Translations under genes and position numbers: made by a program
Shown: positions 56,601 to 64,000 of the stretch, piece by piece
Layout of the letters: every line of letters begins with the position of its first letter
Position numbering within the stretch: position 1 is the first letter of the stretch
NCBI RefSeq assembly: GCF_028743715.1
Contig: NZ_CP117996.1
Coordinates: 2,356,001 to 2,420,000 of the forward strand
Length of the DNA stretch: 64,000 bases
Direction of reading: 5' to 3'
Origin: Microbacterium sp. Clip185
GTDB lineage: Bacteria > Actinomycetota > Actinomycetes > Actinomycetales > Microbacteriaceae
The notes under the pieces: generated by a model
Told to the model about the DNA's origin: nothing
The model's input: the letters and a program-made list of their open reading frames with translations, nothing else
Databases searched by the model: none

Positions 56601-57390
56601 AGGTGTCTGGGCCGACATCGACAGCGATCTCATGGACATCGACAACTGGCACAAGTACAACACGCCTCTCATGAAGAGCGTGCCTATGCCGGATGGCGTC
56701 GTCGACTACCTCACCTACCCGCAAGGGCCAGGCCACGGTGCGGTGACGACGGACGACGACGGGAACGAGCTGTACGTCTACCACACGTGGGGTGACGGCG
56801 TCGGCGGCAATGGCCGCGACACACGCATCGGACGCGTCCATTGGGCCGCCGATGGTCGCCCGATCCTGGACATGACGAAGGATGAGCAAGTCGCGCCGTC
56901 GCTTCGCACCGTCACGATGACCGTCACCGTGAGGCCGACCGGTGGTGTCGGCCCCAGCCCGGAGCCGACCACCAGCCCCACTCCCACTCCGGGCGCAACC
57001 GGTGCAAGCGGCGCAATCGTCACCTCCAGCGCCACCCGTGTCCGGCAGGGCGACACCTTCGACGTGTCGGTGTCTGGTTTGCAGCCCGGCGAGCAGGTCC
57101 GAGCGGAACTGCACAGCGAGCCTCTGACGATCCGCGGCATCCGGCCGGCCGACGCCCAGGGCGCCGTCACGTTCCGGGTCGACGTGCCGCGGGACTTCGA
57201 TACCGGGGCGCACACGCTCGTCGTCACGCGTGCCGACGGGACGACTCTCGCGCCGCTCGCCGTCGAGGTGGTCGCGCACGACGCCCTCGCGCTCACCGGC
57301 GCCGACTGGCCCGCGGCGGTGCTCGTGTTCGGGTTGGGCGCGCTCGCCATAGGAATCACCGTGTCGTATACGCACCGACGCAGGGCCTGA
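53665..57390 (+). CDS. Sortase-anchored GH43-like glycosidase
   Basis: 1241 residues; ATG with GGAAGG upstream. Signal 1-29 (APAQA), LamG about 33-235, Ig-like, degenerate propeller about 430-600, Big_4-like to 728, catalytic GH43 about 731-1095 (RADPTIYRYTRDGRTTYLF; GCYWAPEIHEIGGK; WELRLAEGAFAMERDG), Pro/Thr linker, stalk and LALTGA-helix-HRRRA. It shares the order LamG-degenerate propeller-Big_4-GH43 with the gene at 40219 though sequence is diverged. Bond specificity unknown. Confidence 0.83.
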   Translation: MPIRRYTSFLAASALVLAGAIVWSAPAQAVTPAAALAYDFDSLSGGGIAPGTLVPDIAGTHPATVRGTGAELTTGPRGGADRALMLPGGAAGSAAAYVEMTPGLTDATTGDLTISAWLKWSGAQECAWAYTLGSSADRYLFATPRCGGNLIGAVKQQGEQRATNNGPASSTRWTHVAVSLESGRRITTFVDGQAVASTATTATGAATAGTDAFSGLLGKSFYGGDPFFAGAIDDVRVDLSALSAEQVREIAAPAASAIAAADAAAVDLGDTSSVVGDLALPRLAAGGSSVTWSSSDPSVVGEDGHVVRPGPGAPDATVTLTPTASFTGQSSEGEPIEITVKAESAQERVQRLSSSLVVPPVVASGTALPLVDGVVWSGDAVRNGEVLENTTALPWNGEITASATIGALSFQKTFSVTVLGTDAQLLVGYTRTPTSDREANQDTVARSIHFALGTSVEDAQPLQGNYGIIFAAGDYVGVDSVDQRGVADPSPFYFSDGRLGFISSRVFMSGAADPVTLTSATVFRATDDRGSQFEELGTIDLGATTGVRAPRAVWDSGQQRYVVSWSDDNGTAYHTTVADLTRTESEAAPFAPENNGQRSRIVAAGNRGDVLTGSLLGVAAVSVAGFADRVADAVPGGTLPVSASLGSALAERYNRVSNIAAQVTDPTVTAGDTEAVGTTRARLTYSDGSTAERAVDWDPADLARVAEATEGTFTVSGTVRQKDYTVPFAANRADPTIYRYTRDGRTTYLFIATDDTNNNNIASAHLPIRVADSFEGLSDAAGGAEREVDLLNRWTRRDTTTDGRTIAGCYWAPEIHEIGGKLSILFSPCFNAGNPTSNEGGDWTTVQSHIMQLREGGDPANPDDWSKPAAVLSPQGAPLGRPGYDRNISLDMTYFEANGQAYYAWSQRYIGATVGDPLTWIAKVDPAQPTRIASEAKPVISPSLSWELRLAEGAFAMERDGKIYLIYSSDGVSPRYVVGGVWADIDSDLMDIDNWHKYNTPLMKSVPMPDGVVDYLTYPQGPGHGAVTTDDDGNELYVYHTWGDGVGGNGRDTRIGRVHWAADGRPILDMTKDEQVAPSLRTVTMTVTVRPTGGVGPSPEPTTSPTPTPGATGASGAIVTSSATRVRQGDTFDVSVSGLQPGEQVRAELHSEPLTIRGIRPADAQGAVTFRVDVPRDFDTGAHTLVVTRADGTTLAPLAVEVVAHDALALTGADWPAAVLVFGLGALAIGITVSYTHRRRA

Positions 57391-57398
57391 GAGTCCCT

Positions 57399-57480
57399 CA
57401 GCCGCCACGAGACTGCACCTCCGACACGAAGTCACGGGTAATTTCGGTGATCTCGTGGAGGAAGTGCAGTCTCGCGGCTG
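57399..57480. repeat. Intergenic palindromic repeat, copy 2
   Basis: Diverged copy of the element at 4575-4647: CAGCCGC-CAC-GAGACTGCAC, then CACGAAGTCACGGGTAATTTC, GGTGATCTCGTGGAGGAAG and TGCAGTCTCGCGGCTG. Shares GAGACTGCA, CACGGGTAAT, GTGATCTCGTG and TGCAGTCTCGCGG. The outer arms are kept with a three-base bulge, the inner arms have mismatches. Confidence 0.85.
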
Positions 57481-57622
57481 GAGGCCCGAGAAGGGGCGCG
57501 GGGACAAGGCGGCGCGGACGGCGGATGCGGCGCGTCCCGATAGGATGGGACGAGCCGCACCGCCGCGCTCAGATCCTTCCGCCGGCCCGCCGGCAGAACC
57601 CGACACCCGCTGGAGAGCCGTC

Positions 57623-58390
57623 ATGACTCAGCCGCCGAAGCTCGTTGCGTTCGATCTGGACGACACGCTCGCCCCGTCCAAGAGCGCGGTCGACCCTCGG
57701 ATCGCGGACCTGCTGCTCGAGCTCGCCTCGCGCGTGGAGGTCGCGATCATCTCCGGCGGCCAGCTCGCCCAGTTCCGTGCCCAGGTCGTCGAGCAGCTTC
57801 CCGACACCACCGACGACATCCTCGACCACGTGCACCTGCTGCCCACCTGCGGCACCCAGTACTACCGCCTCACCCCCGAAGGCATCACCACCGTCTACGC
57901 CCACAGCCTCACCGACGACGAGAAGACCCGCGCCCTCGCCGCCGTCGAAGAAGAAGCCAAACGCCTCGACCTCTGGGCCGAGCAGACCTGGGGTCCGATC
58001 CTCGAAGACCGCGGCTCGCAGATCACCTTCTCCGCCCTCGGCCAGTCCGCACCGCTGGACGCCAAGACCGCGTGGGACCCCACCGGCGAGAAGAAGAACA
58101 CCCTCCGCGAAGCCGTCGCCGCCCGCATCCCCGACCTCGAAGTCCGCTCCGGCGGATCCACCAGCGTCGACATCACCCACCGCGGCATCGACAAGGCCTA
58201 CGGCATGCAACGCCTCGCCGAACACACCGGCATCAGCCTCGACGACATGCTCTTCATCGGCGACCGCCTCGACCCCGACGGCAACGACTACCCCGTGCTC
58301 GCCCTCGGCGTCACCTGCCACGCCGTCGACGGGTGGCACGACACCGCCGACTACCTCGACGCCCTCATCCCCACCCTCCCCACCCGCTGA
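57623..58390 (+). CDS. HAD-IIB family hydrolase, phosphomannomutase/phosphatase-like
   Basis: 255 residues. Motif I FDLDDTLAPS (nucleophile Asp), motif II IISGG, and motif IV GDRLDPDGND. The cap domain of type C2B sits between. Similar proteins act on sugar phosphates. ATG has GGAG at about ten bases. From about 57845 on, the codon third positions become nearly all C, unlike the first 220 bases and both neighbours. Confidence 0.85.
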   Translation: MTQPPKLVAFDLDDTLAPSKSAVDPRIADLLLELASRVEVAIISGGQLAQFRAQVVEQLPDTTDDILDHVHLLPTCGTQYYRLTPEGITTVYAHSLTDDEKTRALAAVEEEAKRLDLWAEQTWGPILEDRGSQITFSALGQSAPLDAKTAWDPTGEKKNTLREAVAARIPDLEVRSGGSTSVDITHRGIDKAYGMQRLAEHTGISLDDMLFIGDRLDPDGNDYPVLALGVTCHAVDGWHDTADYLDALIPTLPTR

Positions 58391-58429
58391 GCCTTCCCCG
58401 CGCCGCCGCGCGGGGACTACGGTGGCGTC

Positions 58430-59275
58430 ATGGGCGCTCTGGGGATGGTCATCGTGCTCGCCGGCGCGGTCTGCGCACTGTGCTGGGTCCTGTCGCTGAT
58501 CACGAAAGACACCTCGTGGGTCGACCGGATCTGGTCGGTCGTGCCGGTCGCCTACGTCTGGATCTTCGCGGGGACGGCGATCGCGAACGGCCTCGACGCG
58601 GCACGCCTCATCCTGATGGCGGTGCTCGTGACGCTCTGGGGCGCCAGACTCACCTTCAACTTCGCCCGCAAGGGCGGCTACAGCGGCATGGAGGACTATC
58701 GCTGGGCGATCCTGCGAGCCCGGATGCGGCCGTGGCAGTTCCAGGTCTTCAACCTGTTGTTCATCGTGCTGTATCAGAACGCACTGCTCGTGCTGATCAC
58801 CCTGCCCGCAGCAACAGCGATGCTGAACGCGACCCCGTTGAACGGGTGGGATGCGGTGTGGGCGCTGCTCTTCCTCGCGTTCCTCGCCGGTGAGTGGCTC
58901 GCCGACCAGCAGCAGTGGAACTTCCACCGGGCCAAGGCCGCGGCCGGCGGCGAACTCGCGCCCGGCTTCGTGACGACAGGGCTGTTCCGTTACAGCCGCC
59001 ACCCCAACTTCTTCTTCGAGCAGGCCCAGTGGTGGGTGCTCTATCTGATCGGCGCCAACGCTGCTCTCAGCGCCGGCGCCGGCATCCTGGGCGGAGCGAT
59101 CAACGTGACCATCGCGGGGCCCCTCCTGCTGACGCTGCTCTTCATCGGCTCGACCGTGTTCACCGAGTCGATCACCGCCGGCAAGTACCCCGCCTACGCG
59201 GAGTACCGTCGCAGGACCTCGATGCTGGTGCCATGGCCGCCCCGCACCCCTCAGACCGCCGGGGTGGTCAGCTGA
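58430..59275 (+). CDS. DUF1295 family membrane protein
   Basis: 281 residues with about seven helices. The C-terminal RYSRHPNFFFEQAQWWVLYL and FTESITAGKYPAYAEYRRRT are hallmarks of the DUF1295/steroid 5-alpha-reductase-like group. Reductase or methyltransferase activity has been proposed for relatives; unproven. Convergent with tdk, overlapping by eight bases at the stops. Confidence 0.87.
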   Translation: MGALGMVIVLAGAVCALCWVLSLITKDTSWVDRIWSVVPVAYVWIFAGTAIANGLDAARLILMAVLVTLWGARLTFNFARKGGYSGMEDYRWAILRARMRPWQFQVFNLLFIVLYQNALLVLITLPAATAMLNATPLNGWDAVWALLFLAFLAGEWLADQQQWNFHRAKAAAGGELAPGFVTTGLFRYSRHPNFFFEQAQWWVLYLIGANAALSAGAGILGGAINVTIAGPLLLTLLFIGSTVFTESITAGKYPAYAEYRRRTSMLVPWPPRTPQTAGVVS

Positions 59276-59882
59276 GGCGGCCGCCGGACGCGGTCAGGTA
59301 GCACTGGGCACACATCGACTCGTAGGTCACCTTCTCGTGACTGAGCTCGTCGATGGCGACCTGGTCCCCCTCGAAGACGAAACGGCCGCCGACCAGCCGG
59401 GCGTTGAAGAGTGCCTTGCGCCCGCAGCGGCAGATCGTCTTGAGCTCTTCCAGGCTGTGAGCCAGTTCCATGAGGCGGCGTGATCCGGGGAACGCGTGCG
59501 TCTGGAAGTCGGTGCGAATGCCGTAGGCGAGAGAGGGAACACCGTCCAGGACCACGATGCGCAGCAGATCGTCGACCTGTGCGCGCGTGAGGAACTGCGC
59601 CTCATCGATGAGCAGACAGGCCACATCCGCGCCGTGCTCCGCGAGCACCCGCGCCCGATGCGCCGCGAACAGCTCGCGCAGATCGTCGTCGGGGCGGATC
59701 AGGAAGTCGACTCCGCGAGACATCCCCAATCGGCTCGAGATTCGATCGGCGCCCTTCGTGTCGATCTCGGGCTTGGCCAGCAGAACATGCTGTCCGCGTT
59801 CCTCGTAGTTGTACGCGGCCTGCAGCAGCGCCGTCGACTTGCCGGAGTTCATCGCTCCGTAGCGGAAGTAGAGCTTGGCCAC
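59268..59882 (-). CDS. tdk: Thymidine kinase
   Basis: 204 residues. Phosphorylates thymidine. P-loop GAMNSGKST, Walker B LLIDEAQF with catalytic Glu, lasso Tyr region, and zinc ligands CRCG and CAQC. Type II TK length. It stands apart on the minus strand. Confidence 0.95.
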   Translation of the reverse strand: MAKLYFRYGAMNSGKSTALLQAAYNYEERGQHVLLAKPEIDTKGADRISSRLGMSRGVDFLIRPDDDLRELFAAHRARVLAEHGADVACLLIDEAQFLTRAQVDDLLRIVVLDGVPSLAYGIRTDFQTHAFPGSRRLMELAHSLEELKTICRCGRKALFNARLVGGRFVFEGDQVAIDELSHEKVTYESMCAQCYLTASGGRLS

Positions 59883-59929
59883 CTAGAGAGTCTAGGCGGC
59901 TCGCCGCATCCGCCTGAGAGCAGCTCCGC

Positions 59930-61387
59930 TCAGACCGCCAGGTGCAGTTCCTCGGCCGTCGCGGCGAGGGACGCCTCGGCCGCGGCAGGATCGGAGTTCA
60001 GCGTCGTGCCGTAGCTGGGGATGAGCTCCCGCAGCTGCGGCTCCCACTCGTCGATGCGGTCGGGGAAGCAGGACTTCAGCAGCCCCAGCATGATCGACAC
60101 CGCCGTCGAGGCGCCCGGGGAGGCACCCAGCAGACCCGCGATCGAGCCGTCGGCGGAGGCGACGACCTCCGTGCCGAACTGCAGCTTTCCGCCCTTCATG
60201 ACCTGAGCGCGCTGTCCGGCGTTCAGCAGCTCCCAGTCCGCGCCGTCGGCCGACGGCATGAACTCGCGGAGGCTGTCGACCTTCTTCTTGTGCGTCTTCA
60301 GAAGCTCGCTGACGAGGTACTTCACAAGGTTGAGGTTGGTGGCACCGGCGGTGAGCATGCTGCCCAGGTTCGACAGACGCACCTGGGTGACGATGTCCCA
60401 GGGCGAGCCGTTCTTGAGGAACTTCGGGCTGAAGGTCGCGAACGGACCGAACAGCAACGAGGTCTCGCCGTCGACGACGCGGGTGTCGAGATGCGGCACC
60501 GACATGGGCGGCGCGCCGACGGATGCCTGCGAGTAGACCTTCGCCTTGTGCTGCGCCACCAGGGCGGGGTTGCTGGTCTTCAGCCACTGGCCGCCGATGG
60601 GGAAGACGCCGTAGCCTTTCGCCTCGGGGATGCGCGAGCGCTGCAGCAGCTTGATCGCCCAACCGCCCGCGCCGATGAACACGAAACGTGCGTTGATGCG
60701 GCCCGGCGTCCGGCCCACCGTATGACGGTAGCCGACCTGCCACGAGCCGTCTTTCTGCCGCTTGAGCGAGCGCACCTCACGACCCGTGAGGACCTCGGCG
60801 CCGCCCCGCTGCATCGAATCCAGTAGCTGACGCGTGAGCGAACCGAAGTCGACATCGGTGCCGCTGGGCACCCGGGTCGCGGCGAACGGCTCACCCTTGC
60901 GACGCTGCTGCATGAGCAGGGGCGCCCACTCGTTGATGACCCGGGAGTCGTCGCTGTACTCGATGCCCTCGAACAGCGGCTGCTGCTTCAGCGATTCGTA
61001 GCGGCGCTTGAGGTAGGCCACGTCCTTCTCGCCGCGCACGAACGTCATGTGGGGGGTGCTGTTGATGAAGGTCTCGGGGGCGGCGAGCACGCCGCGCTCG
61101 ACGAGCGTCGACCAGAACTGCCGACTCTGCTGGAACTGTTCGTTGATCGCCACGGCCTTGGCAGGGTCGACCGAACCGTCGGGGGCAGCGGGCATGTAGT
61201 TGAGCTCGCACAGGGCGGCGTGACCCGTGCCGGCGTTGTTCCACGCGTTGGAGCTCTCCTGGGCGACCTCGCCCAGACGCTCGAACACCGCGATCTTCCA
61301 GTCCGGCTGGAGCTGCTGCAAAAAAGTCCCGAGCGTGGCGCTCATGATGCCGCCACCGATCAGGAGGACGTCGACGTTTCCTGTCAC
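59930..61387 (-). CDS. mqo: Malate:quinone oxidoreductase
   Basis: 485 residues with GTG start. Membrane-associated FAD enzyme of the TCA cycle that passes electrons from malate to quinone. FAD site LLIGGGIMSATLG; family motifs TGHAALCELNYMP and GSPGASTAVSIMLGLL (as ASPGASTAVS) are seen. Length is typical. Lies alone between tdk and asd. Confidence 0.95.
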   Translation of the reverse strand: MTGNVDVLLIGGGIMSATLGTFLQQLQPDWKIAVFERLGEVAQESSNAWNNAGTGHAALCELNYMPAAPDGSVDPAKAVAINEQFQQSRQFWSTLVERGVLAAPETFINSTPHMTFVRGEKDVAYLKRRYESLKQQPLFEGIEYSDDSRVINEWAPLLMQQRRKGEPFAATRVPSGTDVDFGSLTRQLLDSMQRGGAEVLTGREVRSLKRQKDGSWQVGYRHTVGRTPGRINARFVFIGAGGWAIKLLQRSRIPEAKGYGVFPIGGQWLKTSNPALVAQHKAKVYSQASVGAPPMSVPHLDTRVVDGETSLLFGPFATFSPKFLKNGSPWDIVTQVRLSNLGSMLTAGATNLNLVKYLVSELLKTHKKKVDSLREFMPSADGADWELLNAGQRAQVMKGGKLQFGTEVVASADGSIAGLLGASPGASTAVSIMLGLLKSCFPDRIDEWEPQLRELIPSYGTTLNSDPAAAEASLAATAEELHLAV

Positions 61388-61404
61388 CCGACAAGTCTAA
61401 AGCG

Positions 61405-61444
61405 GCGCGCGCGGCCCCTCCGCCAGTGGGACGGGCCGCGCGCG
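61405..61444 (-). terminator. Terminator after asd
   Basis: Perfect 11-base arms GCGCGCGGCCC and GGGCCGCGCGC; on the minus strand GCCGCTTTAGACTT follows. It sits 33 bases beyond the asd stop and before mqo. Confidence 0.7.
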
Positions 61445-61476
61445 GGAACTTTCGCGGTTCTTACCGCAGACGTTAC

Positions 61477-62613
<1,137 letters not shown>

Positions 62614-62704
62614 CTACCGTGCGGCCGGGCCTACGAATCCCTGGGGAAAGCGCGCCGTGACGGGCACCCGTGGCGGACAATGTCGGGGAATGGAAGGGGA
62701 TGCC

Positions 62705-63943
62705 GTGGAGGATCCGGTCATCGTCGCTCTCGCACGGGCGGTCGCCGCAGCGCCGGCGGATGCGGAACTGCGACTGCACCTGGCGAGCGTTCTGCTGGAT
62801 CGGGGGCACACCGAGCGTGCGCTGGCCGAGGCGAGCACGGTTCTCGCCGCGGACCCCGGCAACCCCCACGCTCGAGAGATGCTCGCCCGCATCCTGCACG
62901 CTCCCGCAGCTGCCGAGGCGCCCGCGCCCGTCTCCCCCGCATCCGATGCGCAGGCTTCGGACGCGCCTGCGGGCGACACCGGGTTCGACTGGTCGGCGGC
63001 CGAGGCCGAGGTCGGCCACATCGCCCAGCCCGTGTTCATCGGCGACAGCGCCCCCGCGTTCGACGAGCACGACCTCCAGCGCTCCACGGTCACGCTGGCC
63101 GACGTCGGCGGGATGCGGGAGGTCAAGGAGCGCCTGGAGTCTGCCTTTCTGGCCCCGCTGCGCAACCCGGAACTGCGAGCTCTGTACGGCAAGAGCCTGC
63201 GCGGCGGGCTGCTGCTGTACGGCCCGCCGGGATGCGGCAAGACGTTCCTCGCCCGCGCCGTGGCGGGCGAGCTCGGCGCGTCGTTCGTGAGCGTCGGGCT
63301 GAGCGACATCCTCGGTCAGTACATGGGCGACAGCGAACGCAACGTCCGTGAGCTGTTCCAGCTCGCCCGCCGGCAGGCGCCCACTGTGCTCTTCATCGAC
63401 GAGATCGATGCGATCGGCCAGCGCCGATCCCTCGCCCGGCAGAACGGGATGCGCGGTGTCGTCGTCTCGCTCCTGGAAGAGCTCGACGGTCTCGGCAGCG
63501 ACAACGACGGCGTGTTCGTGCTCGCCGCGACCAATCAGCCCTGGGATGTGGATCCGGCGCTGCGGCGTCCGGGCAGGCTCGACCGCACGCTGCTCGTTCT
63601 GCCCCCGGACGCGGAGGCGCGCCAGGCGATCCTGCGCCACCACCTCACAGGCCGCCCGGTCGAAGGCGTCGACCTCGCCGCCCTCGCCGCGGCCACCGAG
63701 GGCTTCAGCGGTGCGGATCTCGCCTACGTCTGCGAGCTGGCGAGCGAGAGCGCGTTGCTCGAAAGCAGCCGCAGCGGCGTGCCGCGTCTGATCGGGATGG
63801 CCGACCTCCGGCAGAGCGTCGCGCAGATCACGCCGTCCACGGGGCCCTGGCTCGAGTCGGCACGCAATGTGGTCCGTTTCGGGGAGGACGACGGAACGTT
63901 CGCGCAGCTGCGCGAGTATCTGCGTCAGAGCGGGCGGCGATGA
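62705..63943 (+). CDS. AAA ATPase with N-terminal TPR-like segment
   Basis: 412 residues from the GTG with GGAAGGGGA upstream; ATG at 62690 is an alternative. Residues about 5-60 form a TPR-like repeat (ADAELRLHLASVLLDRGHTE). The AAA core has GPPGCGKT (near 173), LFIDEID (near 228) and the arginine finger region RRPGRLDR. Resembles FtsH/Cdc48-type remodelling ATPases but lacks a protease. The stop overlaps the next start (ATGA). Confidence 0.88.
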   Translation: MEDPVIVALARAVAAAPADAELRLHLASVLLDRGHTERALAEASTVLAADPGNPHAREMLARILHAPAAAEAPAPVSPASDAQASDAPAGDTGFDWSAAEAEVGHIAQPVFIGDSAPAFDEHDLQRSTVTLADVGGMREVKERLESAFLAPLRNPELRALYGKSLRGGLLLYGPPGCGKTFLARAVAGELGASFVSVGLSDILGQYMGDSERNVRELFQLARRQAPTVLFIDEIDAIGQRRSLARQNGMRGVVVSLLEELDGLGSDNDGVFVLAATNQPWDVDPALRRPGRLDRTLLVLPPDAEARQAILRHHLTGRPVEGVDLAALAAATEGFSGADLAYVCELASESALLESSRSGVPRLIGMADLRQSVAQITPSTGPWLESARNVVRFGEDDGTFAQLREYLRQSGRR

Positions 63944-64000
63944 GCGAAGCGTCCGAAGCGGCGCTCGCGCACGCCCAGACGCTCCTGGATCTGGGTCGTC
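63940..64000 (+). CDS. Start of a following gene (partial)
   Basis: ATG overlaps the ATPase stop. The first 20 residues, MSEASEAALAHAQTLLDLGR, look like the first helix of a TPR protein. The rest is beyond the window. Confidence 0.6.
   Translation, partial: MSEASEAALAHAQTLLDLGR

Overview
This is a GC-rich (about 70%) actinobacterial chromosome segment, most likely from a Microbacterium or close Microbacteriaceae relative. The evidence is the protein families present, the sortase signals of the LAXTG type, the actinobacterial tad genes (DUF4244 pilin, TadE, Rv3654c-like), NhaA fused to a DsbA domain, and the very dense octamer GGATGCGG/CCGCATCC (about 60 copies seen by eye). No phage, transposase, rRNA or CRISPR was seen. 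Three tRNAs are present: Lys-UUU, Thr-CGU and Pro-CGG.

Regions: 1-2.3 kb, phosphate ABC transporter pstC(partial)-pstA-pstB. 2.5-7.6 kb, pabC and small accessory genes, including lipoproteins, a frameshifted gene next to tRNA-Lys and a palindromic repeat. 7.7-10.9 kb, an XRE-cupin regulator, a YbaK-like deacylase, a DUF1345 protein and a zinc-ribbon protein. 11.0-16.5 kb, a tight plus-strand series: two tiny proteins, a stand-alone BLUF blue-light receptor, a haem-oxygenase-like di-iron enzyme, a CDGSH protein, a glycosyltransferase, a small protein and NhaA-DsbA. 16.5-19.8 kb, a nicotinamidase, an MMPL exporter and a membrane protein. 20-26.2 kb, a secreted peptidase-like hydrolase with holB, tmk and topA. 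26.2-29.1 kb, a tad/Flp pilus operon. 29.2-31.4 kb, a candidate small RNA and acs. 31.5-33.7 kb, a DNA-binding membrane protein with a small membrane partner, then RidA and DUF4177. 33.8-39.8 kb, a class A penicillin-binding protein, a phosphoesterase and a sortase-anchored adhesin-like protein.

From 40.2 to 57.4 kb lies the most striking part: four very large secreted glycosidases (three GH43-like, one GH127-like), each ending in a proline-rich linker, a shared stalk module and an LAXTG-like anchor. They fit wall-anchored degradation of arabinose-containing plant polysaccharides. Three copies of one LacI-type operator (GTTAGCGCTCAC) sit upstream of these genes, and a fourth, different palindrome plus a MarR regulator lie between them. 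No transporter or LacI gene is inside the window. From 57.4 to 64 kb come housekeeping genes: a HAD phosphatase, a DUF1295 protein, tdk, mqo, asd, an AAA ATPase and the start of a following gene.

Specific functions for the small hypothetical proteins remain unknown. Coordinates of starts were chosen from ribosome binding sites and overlaps with neighbours where these could be seen.
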